The notes: generated by a model from the letters alone, not told the origin. DNA of 18,053 bases from JAAXVZ01 sp964392465 (GCA_964392465.1 CAYMPC010000020.1:1-18053); one strand, 5' to 3'. Positions 6,903 through 13,802 are shown, counted from the first letter of the stretch. A program made the numbers and translations.

Positions 6903-8693
6903 TTACCCATTCCTATCTACTGCCAAATTATGAGCCATTATATAATTATCTGCCAATAATCCCCAGTCTGCTGTATCTGCCAGCCTTTTTGCTCTCATTT
7001 TATTCTCTATCCTGTCTTGTTTTGAAGACAACGAAAAGTCAATCATTATCTTAGCAAGAGAAGAAACTATCTCATCTTCTGATTTATTTAATCTTTCTAA
7101 AACATATATCCCTGGATTTTTGCTGTTATCTTGTATTTTTTGTATATATCTTCCAAATCCAGAAAGATCTGTTGTAACAGAGGCTATCCCTAATGCTCCT
7201 GTTTCCATTGGAGTATAGCCCCAAGGCTCATAATATGAAGGAAATATGCCTAAGTGACTTGCTGTTATAGCTTCATAATAACTCAAATCCAATAATTGGT
7301 CTGCACCAGTAAGATAAATAGGATATAGTATAACTTTTACTCTGTCTTCTGGTTCATTAGTGAGTTTGTTCTGCCTTAAAGCAACCATTATTTCATCATT
7401 ATCCTCATTATAGAGATTATGTGTTGACAATGGCGGTTTGCCTGCCTTAAAAAATCTTGCAAGTTTTCTCTCTACCTCAAGAAGAACAGATTTACCAAGC
7501 AAAGCTTCTTCATTCATATTCTTTTTAGCTACAATTGAATAGATTATTCTATCTCTTATATCATCCATAATATCCTGGACAGATTCTTTTATGTCATCAT
7601 AATACATCTCATTTTCCAAAATCTCTTTTTTAATATCTTTAACTCCCGATGGAACCCAAATAAAGGCAACAATTGTTTTTTCTGGCTTGTTCTTTTTAAG
7701 CTCTTCATTAAGCTTTCCTAGTGCTTTTATATAAACATCTATACCTTTGTCGTGAAATTCATATCTGCCTGCTAAGAAAAAAAACAAAGTATCATCTAAA
7801 TCAAAATGATAAAAAGGAAAGAAATAAGATATCAAAAATTTCCTTATTTTTGATTTAAGCAGCTTATGTTTGATTGATGCTTCATCAAAAGTAGGAAATA
7901 CTTGTACATCAAGTCCATTTGGCAAAAGGATATCTGGTTTTTTTCCTAAAAAGTGAGTTGCTTCTATCCCAGTTATTTCTGAAACTGTGGTGAAGGCATC
8001 TGCATTTGCTGCGCATGCCTTTTCTGTAAGATGTTTTGTCTGTATGCCAAATTCATATGCCTTTTCATCTGGATTTAATTTATCCATCTCTTCATACAAA
8101 TTAACATGATTTCCTGCTAAGGTCCTCCCTAAGATAGTAGCATGAGTAGTAAAGATTGTCCCAACTTTGAGTTTTTTTGATTTTAGATATAACAAGGCTC
8201 CTCCTGCAAGCCATTCATGGCATTGGACAGCAATCTTTTTATTTTGAAGAACACTTTTTATCTCTTCAATTAAATAGCCGCAGCAAGTAGACCATAACAA
8301 AGGCTCATCGTAATCATGAAATTGTGTTCCCAAAGAATCTATTTTGTAAAGAAGCCAATTCTGGGTTTTTATGTCATTTAATTTGTATTGAAAAGAGCTA
8401 TAGTCAACCAAGATTGTGTTTGGTTTTCCCTCTATTGTCCAAATGCCATAATGACATTTAATCCCTATTTTATGCAGTTTCTCAAATATATTTTTAAGAA
8501 AATCTGGAGGCAGTATTTCTTTGAAATCATCATGTTTTATTTTTCCTGGAAAATAAGGGCCAATTATATAATAATTTGAATTGTAGAATTTTTGCATGGG
8601 AAGTACTTTTGAGGTTATTACTGTGTAAATCCCTCCCACTTTATTACATACTTCCCAGGAAAGTTCAAAAAAATAATCTGCTTTTTTTTCCAT
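6903..8693 (-). CDS. GT3-family glycogen synthase (eukaryote/archaea type)
   Basis: A 596-residue GT-B glycosyltransferase. The N-terminus FELSWEVCNKVGGIYTVI (about residues 8-25) is the hallmark of GT3 glycogen synthases; its basic/glycine loop contacts the sugar nucleotide. Farther on are the GT-B histidine region (VQCHEW) and, in the C-terminal domain, YEPWGYTPME with E489 and E497 as the E-X7-E pair of retaining transferases. It should add glucose from UDP- or ADP-glucose to the non-reducing ends of glycogen in the cytosol. It is shorter than the roughly 700-residue yeast enzyme, and I see no C-terminal phospho-regulated tail. It is the last gene of the minus-strand glucan cluster, 14 bases after its upstream neighbour, with AAGGAGA as ribosome binding site. 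The donor sugar is not decided by sequence. Confidence 0.93.
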   Translation of the reverse strand: MEKKADYFFELSWEVCNKVGGIYTVITSKVLPMQKFYNSNYYIIGPYFPGKIKHDDFKEILPPDFLKNIFEKLHKIGIKCHYGIWTIEGKPNTILVDYSSFQYKLNDIKTQNWLLYKIDSLGTQFHDYDEPLLWSTCCGYLIEEIKSVLQNKKIAVQCHEWLAGGALLYLKSKKLKVGTIFTTHATILGRTLAGNHVNLYEEMDKLNPDEKAYEFGIQTKHLTEKACAANADAFTTVSEITGIEATHFLGKKPDILLPNGLDVQVFPTFDEASIKHKLLKSKIRKFLISYFFPFYHFDLDDTLFFFLAGRYEFHDKGIDVYIKALGKLNEELKKNKPEKTIVAFIWVPSGVKDIKKEILENEMYYDDIKESVQDIMDDIRDRIIYSIVAKKNMNEEALLGKSVLLEVERKLARFFKAGKPPLSTHNLYNEDNDEIMVALRQNKLTNEPEDRVKVILYPIYLTGADQLLDLSYYEAITASHLGIFPSYYEPWGYTPMETGALGIASVTTDLSGFGRYIQKIQDNSKNPGIYVLERLNKSEDEIVSSLAKIMIDFSLSSKQDRIENKMRAKRLADTADWGLLADNYIMAHNLAVDRNG

Positions 8694-8707
8694 TTATTCT
8701 CCTTAAC

Positions 8708-9304
8708 CTAACATTGAATAAATACTTTCGCCAACACAAACCCAATCAATATTCCTACTGCCAACCCATACATAAACTCTTTTGCCATATCCCATTTAAA
8801 GTGTTTCCATAAAAATTCTTTTATTTCTTTTTCATCTTGGGATACTTTTTCCAGCAATATAGAAGTATCATCTTTTTTGCTTTCCAACACTTCTTTTTTT
8901 TCTACATGGTCTGTTTTAAGTGAAATAGGAGGAAGCTCTTTTTTCTCTTTTTGCTTTTCCTCTTTTTTAACTTCTTGTTTAACTTCTTGCTTTTCTTCTT
9001 GCTTTTCTTTTTTAGGCTCTGCAACTTTTTCATTTCCTCTCTTTATCATTTCAATGTTTCTTTCGAGAACTGCTGTTGCTTCTTTCCTTGAGATAATGGG
9101 CCTAAGCTCATCTGCAAGCTTTTTGTTAGCAATTACATGCTCAATCCAATCAGAGAAATAGTTGTGATCTTTTCCAACATAAAGACCATACGTCTCATCT
9201 GGTATGGATCTGAATTCAAATAATAACCCATGCAGATTTTTTATGCTTTTAGTTCCAATAAAAAATTCTTTCCCACTAGGGACATCCTCTAAATATGTAT
9301 TCAT
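8708..9304 (-). CDS. DUF5752-like protein with charged linker and C-terminal membrane anchor
   Basis: A 198-residue protein in three parts. Residues 1-95 form a small domain (KEFFIGTKSIKNL at the start; YFSDWIEHVI...LADEL later) that resembles what I recall as DUF5752. Residues about 98-150 are a lysine/glutamate-rich linker, probably helical or disordered. Residues about 172-196 are a glycine-containing hydrophobic helix, a likely tail anchor. The next gene upstream in the operon is a soluble paralogue. The ATG at 9304 is preceded by a strong GAGGTGG ribosome binding site. Function is unknown. Its place between a GH57 amylase and a GT3 synthase suggests a role in glycogen handling, perhaps tethering an enzyme or granule to the membrane; that is inference. 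Confidence 0.75.
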   Translation of the reverse strand: MNTYLEDVPSGKEFFIGTKSIKNLHGLLFEFRSIPDETYGLYVGKDHNYFSDWIEHVIANKKLADELRPIISRKEATAVLERNIEMIKRGNEKVAEPKKEKQEEKQEVKQEVKKEEKQKEKKELPPISLKTDHVEKKEVLESKKDDTSILLEKVSQDEKEIKEFLWKHFKWDMAKEFMYGLAVGILIGFVLAKVFIQC

Positions 9305-9342
9305 TTAACCCACCTCTTTTTTAATTTGTTTTATAATTTGAC

Positions 9343-9666
9343 TTATAAATACTTTATAACTAAATGTTTAAGTATCTTAATTTCCATCTCATTAATATTT
9401 TTTATTATTTTTATCTCCTCAGCAAGTTCATCTTCTTTAAGTATCTCTTTAATCCAATTGGAAAAATCATTCCTCTGATCATTGACATGGTGATTAAATA
9501 CCCATTCATTCATTGTCTCAAGGGAAGTTGCAAGCTCTTTAAGATTTTTTAGAGGAACACCAGTTACCAATATAAAATAGTGTTCTGGTTTTGCCTGTAT
9601 TATCTTTGATTTGTTCGTCTCGTTTTTTCTAACTTTCTTTTTTTTTTTTTTAGTTTGCTCGTTCAT
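9343..9666 (-). CDS. DUF5752-like small protein, soluble paralogue
   Basis: A 107-residue protein. It opens with a lysine-rich head (a run of about eight basic residues from residue 6), then a compact domain from about residue 28 with HYFILVTGVPLKNL and NDFSNWIKEIL...ELAEEI. These line up with FFIGTKSIKNL and NYFSDWIEHVI...LADEL in the next gene, so the two are tandem paralogues. I chose ATG 9666 because AGGTGG (9675-9680) sits eight bases before it; the in-frame GTG at 9678 is part of that ribosome binding site. The gene follows the GH57 stop codon by 16 bases. Function is unknown; DUF5752 is recalled, not searched. Confidence 0.75.
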   Translation of the reverse strand: MNEQTKKKKKKVRKNETNKSKIIQAKPEHYFILVTGVPLKNLKELATSLETMNEWVFNHHVNDQRNDFSNWIKEILKEDELAEEIKIIKNINEMEIKILKHLVIKYL

Positions 9667-9674
9667 AATAATTG

Positions 9675-9680
9675 CCACCT
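9675..9680 (-). promoter_or_regulatory. Ribosome binding site deciding the start at 9666
   Basis: AGGTGG on the minus strand, eight bases before ATG 9666, matches the 3' end of archaeal 16S rRNA. The GTG inside it would otherwise look like a start four codons earlier. Confidence 0.75.
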
Positions 9681-9682
9681 CT

Positions 9683-11030
9683 TTAAATGTTAACTAAAAG
9701 ACTGGGTGTTTCTGTAATATTGATTTTTTCATTCTGCATTTTTTGATTTGAATTTTTATTTTTTAGCAGCCTAAAAGCAATATCATTTAAAATATTCATA
9801 AATGACATATATGAATCATAAGGAGTGTCATATGGGTTAAAGTATTTGTGCACATCGCCATCTGAAAACCATTTTGTGCACATATAATAAAAATGATCGC
9901 TTGTTGTTAATTTTCTCCAGTCTTCAAGAAGTTTTTTATGATTTTGCTTTTTGATTTCTTTTTCAAGAGCATACAACTCAAAGATTGAAGAATTCTGCAT
10001 TTTATTTCCAAGCCAAGCGCTTAAATCTCTTTCTAAATCTGCCCAGGAGACTGGAGTGTGTATGTCAAGCTCTGCAATAGGCTCAATTTCTGCTATCTCT
10101 TTTGGATGTTTAAAAGAAATTCCTCTTTTGAATGTTTCTTTAGGAAGTTGTTTCATAAAATTGAAAATGCCTGTGTCCTCCCATTGATGCTCTCCAAAGG
10201 TTTCATAATCCATAAAAAGATTTATTGTTTCACCCTCAACACTTTCCAACCAGGATGCAAATTTTTCAGCTGTGAGAGGCCATTCACTCCATCCTCTATT
10301 TGAAAATCTAAACGCAATATCGTCGCTTAATTTATAATTTTTCAAAAGCAATCTCATTTTATCTGTTGTTTTTGCCCTATATACAAAATTTGGAGATCTC
10401 CATCCTAGAACATGATCAGCTCCCTCTGCCAAAATCCCTTTATATCCTTGGCTTTCAATAAAATTTGCAAGTTCATTATTAAAAATGAGTTCTGTGTTTC
10501 TAAATATAACTGGTTCCTGATTAAACAAAGTTTTTATTTTCTGCCTATGTTTTTCAACTTGCTCTTTAAATTCATCTTTTGAATAAAAAAAAGACAAGCT
10601 GTGATAATAAGTTTCTGATAATCTTCTTTCATATGGTCAGAAAACTTCCTTGCNNNNNNNNNNTAGCAGTTAAAGTCGTAGCTACCCAAATTGACGGATA
10701 ATAAGTTTCTGATAAAAATTCAACAGCTCCTGTATTTGCCAATTCTTTAAAGCTTTCAATAACAGAAGGCACATATCTTTCAAATTGTTCCAATGCAGTT
10801 CCTGTTATAGAGTAAGCAACTTTGAATTTGCCTTTTGTCTCATGAATTAATTGTAAAATTAAATTATTTGTAGGTAAATAGCACTTTTTAGCAACTTTTT
10901 CCATTATTTTCTTGTTTAATACTTCATCAAAATAATCATGATTTTTCCCAATATCAAAAACTTTATATTTTTTAAGCCTGAATGGCTGGTGCACTTGGAA
11001 ATAAAAACATATGTTTTTCATTTTTCTCAT
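9683..11030 (-). CDS. GH57 alpha-amylase-type glucanase, split by a scaffold artefact
   Basis: As written, the gene is broken into an N-terminal piece (10629-11030) and a C-terminal piece (9683-10597) in different frames around ten N. An 18-base repeat flanks the gap. Collapsing it removes 94 positions and gives one 417-residue frame reading VEFLSETYYHSLSFFYSKDE across the join. The joined protein has the GH57 motifs of the MJ1611-like alpha-amylases: VHQP (H14), ETYYHS (H112), FRNTEL (E149, expected nucleophile) and MDYETFGEHQ (D243, expected acid/base). It should hydrolyse or transfer alpha-1,4-glucan chains in the cytosol. It lies 14 bases after the GT4/GT5-like gene. A start at the second ATG (11021) is also possible. 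Hydrolase versus glucanotransferase is not settled. Confidence 0.88.
10603..10714. repeat. 18-base direct repeat flanking the assembly gap
   Basis: GATAATAAGTTTCTGATA occurs at 10603-10620 and again at 10697-10714, either side of the ten N at 10654-10663. Both copies code LSETYY in the GH57 gene on the minus strand. The material between them fits no GH57 sequence, so the two contig ends probably overlap here and carry erroneous tails. Confidence 0.85.
10654..10663. other. Assembly gap (10 N)
   Basis: Ten N inside the GH57 gene. The flanking repeat suggests there is no missing sequence here and that the gap was created by scaffolding two overlapping contigs. Confidence 0.97.
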
Positions 11031-11044
11031 TTAATTTTTTTCAA

Positions 11045-12262
11045 TTAGTAGTTATTCAAATTTGAATAGATATTAACACATTTATCAGCTGCATTGTCCC
11101 AAGTTATTTTCTCAACTTCCTTGTATCCGTTTTCAGCAAGGGTTTTCTTAAGTGTATTATAACTTAAGACACCTACTATTTTGTTAGTCATCTCCTCTGT
11201 GTCCCAAAAGTCAACTTTCAAAGCATTTGTTAATACTTCTGAAACACCTGATTGCTTTGATATAATTACAGGAGTATTATTCTTTATAGATTCTAAAGGG
11301 GTTATTCCAAATGGCTCTGAAACAGACGGCATGACATAAAGATCTGCTAACTGATATGCTTTGTCAATATCTTCTCCTGTCAAATGACCAGTGAAAAGTA
11401 TATTCTTTCCCATTCCTAGTTCAGCTGCCCTATTCACCATTTTTTTATACATATCTCCTGAGCCTGCAATTACAAACTTAACATTTGGCATAACCTTCAA
11501 TACTTTGTTTGCTGCCTCTATAAAATAATCTGGACCTTTCTGCAATGTCAACCTTCCCAAAAACAAGACAATCTTATCCTCACTATCTATTTTTGATATT
11601 TTCCTCTTCTTTGGTGTGTTTTCAATCCCATTATGGACAACTTCTACTTTTGAGGCAGGAATATCATAATGCTTAACAATCATCTCTTTTGTGTAATTGC
11701 TTACTGCTATTATCTTGTCAGCAGCATGCATTCCTTCTCTTTCAAAATCATATACTGCTTGATTAGGATGGCCCCCTGTCCTATCGAAATCTGTTGCATG
11801 AACATGCACAACCAAAGGCTTTCCTGAAATCTCTTTTGCTTTTTTGCCTGCTTTGAAAGTCATCCAGTCATGACAATGGATTATATCAAAATTTTCAAAC
11901 TGTGCAATCACAGATGCTTTTTCAGCAAACTTATTGACTTCCTCAAAAAGGTTTTTACCATAAAGCTCACTAGCTGCACTATCTCCTTGTACAAGTTTAG
12001 AAAGAGACAAGTTATACTCTTTTTCTGTAAAGTAGGGCTGTAAAAGAGAATCTACATATTTTAGCTTTAGTTTTGCATTATCAATATAAAGGTCATTTGC
12101 TTCAATCATATTTAAATGATCATGGTAGGATGCTCCTTTTGGAAGCACAAAAATAATAGTAATTCCTTTTTTGCTAAGGCTTTTGGTAAGGCCATAACAA
12201 GCAGTGCCAAGTCCTCCTAAGTTATTAGGTGGGAATTCCCAACCAAACATAAGAACTTTCAT
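11045..12262 (-). CDS. GT4/GT5-like glycosyltransferase, candidate alpha-glucan synthase
   Basis: A 405-residue GT-B enzyme. The N-terminus MFGWEFPPNNLGGLGTACYG holds the glycine-rich donor-binding loop seen in archaeal and bacterial starch/glycogen synthases. HVHATDFDRTGGHPNQ and VVHNGIE mark the middle. The C-terminal domain has FLGRLTLQKGPDYF and SEPFGITPLE, with E316 and E324 as the E-X7-E pair of a retaining enzyme. It is first in a five-gene minus-strand cluster with GH57 and GT3 genes, so alpha-glucan synthesis is the likeliest job, but GT4 enzymes use many donors. A strong TAGGTGGGGG ribosome binding site precedes the ATG. Unlike most first genes here it seems to have a leader of roughly 110 bases. 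Confidence 0.88.
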   Translation of the reverse strand: MKVLMFGWEFPPNNLGGLGTACYGLTKSLSKKGITIIFVLPKGASYHDHLNMIEANDLYIDNAKLKLKYVDSLLQPYFTEKEYNLSLSKLVQGDSAASELYGKNLFEEVNKFAEKASVIAQFENFDIIHCHDWMTFKAGKKAKEISGKPLVVHVHATDFDRTGGHPNQAVYDFEREGMHAADKIIAVSNYTKEMIVKHYDIPASKVEVVHNGIENTPKKRKISKIDSEDKIVLFLGRLTLQKGPDYFIEAANKVLKVMPNVKFVIAGSGDMYKKMVNRAAELGMGKNILFTGHLTGEDIDKAYQLADLYVMPSVSEPFGITPLESIKNNTPVIISKQSGVSEVLTNALKVDFWDTEEMTNKIVGVLSYNTLKKTLAENGYKEVEKITWDNAADKCVNIYSNLNNY

Positions 12263-12315
12263 TTATTCCCCCACCTAATTTGAGCGCAAATTTCTTTATC
12301 AAAAACCCCTTTCAT
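12259..12315 (-). CDS. Possible 18-codon upstream ORF before the glucan operon
   Basis: In the leader of the GT4/GT5-like gene an ATG at 12315 opens an 18-residue frame (MKGVFDKEICAQIRWGNK). Its TGA overlaps the gene's ATG as ATGA, a classic coupling arrangement. A GAGGTAGGG stretch lies about 11 bases before it, somewhat far for a ribosome binding site. Short frames like this arise often by chance, and nothing in the peptide is recognisable. Confidence 0.25.
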   Translation of the reverse strand: MKGVFDKEICAQIRWGNK

Positions 12316-12340
12316 TTTAGTAAAAACCCTACCTCTTTTT

Positions 12341-12352
12341 AGCAAATTTGCT
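12341..12352. promoter_or_regulatory. Perfect palindrome, candidate operator
   Basis: AGCAAATTTGCT is a perfect 12-base palindrome about 20-30 bases downstream of the predicted start of the glucan operon. A related GCAAATTT lies at 12286-12293. Its symmetry suits a dimeric winged-helix repressor, and the neighbouring divergent gene encodes one. Binding is inferred only. Confidence 0.35.
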
Positions 12353-12527
12353 ACTTACATGTAAGATTATGAGTTAAATAATAATTTTAGTAGTATATAT
12401 ACTTTTCTAAAAGAGCATAATTTAGTAGTTTTTTTATGGGTATTTAATAGGTTTTCACTAATAATTTTAATACTAATTAAATAATCATTTAAGTTATATA
12501 ATAATATAACTAAATAAATAATAGAAA

Positions 12528-12537
12528 TATTTAAATA
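12528..12537 (+). promoter_or_regulatory. TATA box of the winged-helix gene
   Basis: ATTTAAATAT is centred about 29 bases before ATG 12562, and no ribosome binding site is present between, so a leaderless or nearly leaderless mRNA is expected. Confidence 0.5.
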
Positions 12538-12561
12538 TTAGCTGATATTGAGATTATATTA

Positions 12562-13215
12562 ATGGATTTAGAAAGTGTATTCACTGATTCAAAATGGAAT
12601 ATTCTAGCAGAGCTTTCACATGGATCTTTATCTCCTACAGAATTAGCTAATAAAACAGGAACTTCTGTTGCAAATATAAGTACTCAAATTAGATTACTTG
12701 AAGCATTGGATTTTATTGAAAAAGAAAAATTAAATAATGTAGGAAAAGGAGAGCCAAGAAAGCTTTTTTCTTTAAAAAAGGAATTTTGTTATTTAATACT
12801 GGGAACAAAGTTCGCTGTAGGAAAAAAAATGATTAGATTAGATGATGAAAACATGCCTTTTTTTACTTCTTTAATGATTAATGATCCTATGGTTTCATAT
12901 ATAATAATGAAGCTATTTTTAGACCATGAAAATATAATAAAAGAATCATTAGCAATTGGTTATGTGTCTTGTAAAAATGAGGAGGTTGAAATTCTATTAA
13001 TTAGTCAAACTCCTTCTTCTTTTTATCATTTAAATGAAAAACACATTATTAGGAATAATAGAACTTTTAAAATAAAAGCTCATGTTCATACAAAGGAGGC
13101 ACTACAAAGCGGCATCAATAATAAAGAAGAATATTTTATTTCTTTAATTAAAAAAGTATATATTCTTCTTGATAAGGAAAATATCTTAGCAAAATTGAAA
13201 AAAGGTGGAAAATGA
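12562..13215 (+). CDS. Winged-helix (ArsR/MarR-like) regulator with a C-terminal effector-like domain
   Basis: A 217-residue protein. Residues 1-70 form a winged helix: SKWNILAELSHGSLSPTELA, then the recognition helix around NISTQIRLLEALDFIEKEK, then a basic wing (NVGKGEPRKLFSL). The remainder (about 90-210) is a mixed alpha/beta domain. Its EVEILLIS strand and later FKIKAHVHTKEAL and EYFISLIKKVYILL follow the pattern of degenerate nucleotidyltransferase-like domains fused to archaeal HTH proteins; that link is weak. The gene is divergent from the glucan operon and overlaps the zinc-ribbon gene by four bases (ATGA). It may regulate the glucan operon or itself, but the ligand and target are unknown. 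Confidence 0.75.
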   Translation: MDLESVFTDSKWNILAELSHGSLSPTELANKTGTSVANISTQIRLLEALDFIEKEKLNNVGKGEPRKLFSLKKEFCYLILGTKFAVGKKMIRLDDENMPFFTSLMINDPMVSYIIMKLFLDHENIIKESLAIGYVSCKNEEVEILLISQTPSSFYHLNEKHIIRNNRTFKIKAHVHTKEALQSGINNKEEYFISLIKKVYILLDKENILAKLKKGGK

Positions 13216-13517
13216 ACAAGCTAATTGGAATAATAAACTCACTTGATTACAAGGAGCTTAAAGCCATCCAGAAGGATGTGTCAGAAGGGAATATGGGCAA
13301 ACTCATAAAAGAAAGGATGGATGAAATAGAAAAATCAATGGGTTATGAGGAAAGAGTCTGTCCAACTTGTGGAAGTAAAATAAGCGAGGAAACTGCTAAA
13401 TATATTTTAGTTTTCGGCTCTTCTGATTTCAGGAAAAGAGCTATGTTTGATGAAATGGATTGTTTAACTTTTTTTATTGAAAGACTAAAATCACAAAACA
13501 AAGGAGTTCTACATTAG
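13212..13517 (+). CDS. Small zinc-ribbon-like protein
   Basis: A 101-residue protein with a helical N-terminal half (about residues 1-50) and a CPTCGSKI knuckle at about residues 55-62. Only one CxxC is clear, with a further cysteine in DEMDCLTFF near residue 90, so a full four-ligand zinc site is not proven. The start overlaps the winged-helix stop as ATGA and follows AAAGGTGG, so translation is coupled. I do not recognise the family. Tight coupling suggests it is a partner or accessory of the regulator, perhaps part of the same DNA- or RNA-binding complex (inference). Confidence 0.7.
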   Translation: MNKLIGIINSLDYKELKAIQKDVSEGNMGKLIKERMDEIEKSMGYEERVCPTCGSKISEETAKYILVFGSSDFRKRAMFDEMDCLTFFIERLKSQNKGVLH

Positions 13518-13544
13518 TGGTAATAAAAAAGTAAAGTAATAATA

Positions 13545-13563
13545 AAATGGGCCTGACCGGATT
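13545..13563. repeat. 19-base copy of the tRNA-Ile 3' end (att-like)
   Basis: These 19 bases equal 13665-13683, which covers the end of the T arm, the acceptor strand and the discriminator of tRNA-Ile plus three flanking bases. The copies are direct repeats 120 bases apart. Duplication of a tRNA 3' end is what integration of an element at a tRNA leaves behind; it could also be part of a small repeat element. No integrase is present. Confidence 0.7.
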
Positions 13564-13567
13564 ACCA

Positions 13568-13661
13568 CCAAGCCTTATCAGCCTTGGGGGGGATAAGCAC
13601 CCTAAAGGGTGCGTTTTTGCGGAGCAAAAACATTTTTGCTCAAGCTTTTGTAAAAGCTTGA
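13568..13661. repeat. Cluster of consecutive hairpins next to tRNA-Ile
   Basis: Between the two tRNA-end copies are CCAAG/CTTGG (13568-13587) interleaved with CTTATC/GATAAG (13574-13597); GCACCC-taaa-GGGTGC (13597-13612); GTTTTTGC-gga-GCAAAAAC (13613-13631); and TCAAGCTTTT/AAAAGCTTGA (13640-13661). GCAAAAA-ca-TTTTTGC (13624-13639) is an alternative, mutually exclusive stem. The patch is clearly richer in perfect inverted repeats than other intergenic DNA here. It could act as a terminator or processing signal downstream of the tRNA, or be a small non-coding element. Confidence 0.75.
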
Positions 13662-13667
13662 AAGAAA

Positions 13668-13777
13668 TGGGCCTGACCGGATTTGAACCGGCGACCAACA
13701 GCTCGCTTAGGCTGTCTGTTTTTGTATGAAACAGAGTCATATAAGACTGCCGCTCCACCAGGCTAAGCTACAGGCCC
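13668..13777 (-). tRNA. tRNA-Ile(UAU) with a 36-base intron
   Basis: On the minus strand the acceptor stem GGGCCTG (13771-13777) pairs fully with CAGGCCC (13669-13675), with A as discriminator and no CCA. The D arm is GCTT/GAGC and the T arm GCCGG-TTCAAAT-CCGGT. The body closely follows archaeal tRNA-Ile. With the intron removed the anticodon stem is GCAGT/GCTGT (two G-U pairs) and the loop reads CTTATAA, giving anticodon UAU at 13741-13743 for AUA codons. Most archaea instead read AUA with a CAU tRNA carrying agmatidine; as I recall, UAU is known from Nanoarchaeum and Korarchaeum. Mature length is 74. Confidence 0.88.
13704..13739 (-). other. Intron of tRNA-Ile(UAU)
   Basis: A canonical bulge-helix-bulge fixes the borders. 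CTTA (bases 32-35) pairs with TAAG in the intron. The 5' bulge is TA^T and the 3' bulge CG^A, each cut after the second base. Inside, TCTGTTT pairs with AAACAGA. Splicing falls between positions 37 and 38. Confidence 0.85.
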
Positions 13778-13802
13778 AATACAGGACAAGAAAATAAGTT
13801 TG

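Larger units (their letters stand above)
12263..12561. promoter_or_regulatory. Divergent promoter region between glucan operon and winged-helix gene
   Basis: This 299-base region drives both directions. On the minus strand the palindromic AGTATATATACT (12392-12403) is the likely TATA box of the glucan operon, with a start near 12371. Downstream, inside the leader, are a perfect 12-base palindrome AGCAAATTTGCT (12341-12352), a second GCAAATTT at 12286-12293, and two AAAAACCC boxes starting at 12301 and 12322, 21 bases apart. These are candidate operators. On the plus strand ATTTAAATAT (12528-12537) is the TATA box of the winged-helix gene. The rest is AT-rich with no gene seen. Confidence 0.5.

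Noticed and set aside
8877..9161. Plus-strand 94-residue frame rich in Ser/Phe/Cys
   Set aside because: It is the complement of the lysine/glutamate-rich linker of the anchored DUF5752-like gene.
9667..9678. GTG start for the soluble DUF5752-like gene
   Set aside because: This GTG is part of the AGGTGG ribosome binding site of the ATG at 9666.
9683..11030. GH57 gene as a true pseudogene or a two-protein enzyme
   Set aside because: The break coincides with N and with a repeat whose collapse restores frame and motif exactly, so an assembly error is simpler.
12481..12561. CRISPR-like or iterated repeats in the AT-rich divergent region
   Set aside because: Only loose AT runs are present; no regular repeat-spacer pattern was found here or elsewhere in the window.
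13547..13729. 60-residue plus-strand frame (GLTGFEPATNSS)
   Set aside because: It runs through the tRNA-Ile gene on the opposite strand and through its duplicated end. This peptide is a well-known false product of tRNA antisense sequence.
13474..13758. 94-residue minus-strand frame
   Set aside because: It covers most of tRNA-Ile, the hairpin patch and the end of the zinc-ribbon gene, with no promoter, ribosome binding site or recognisable content.
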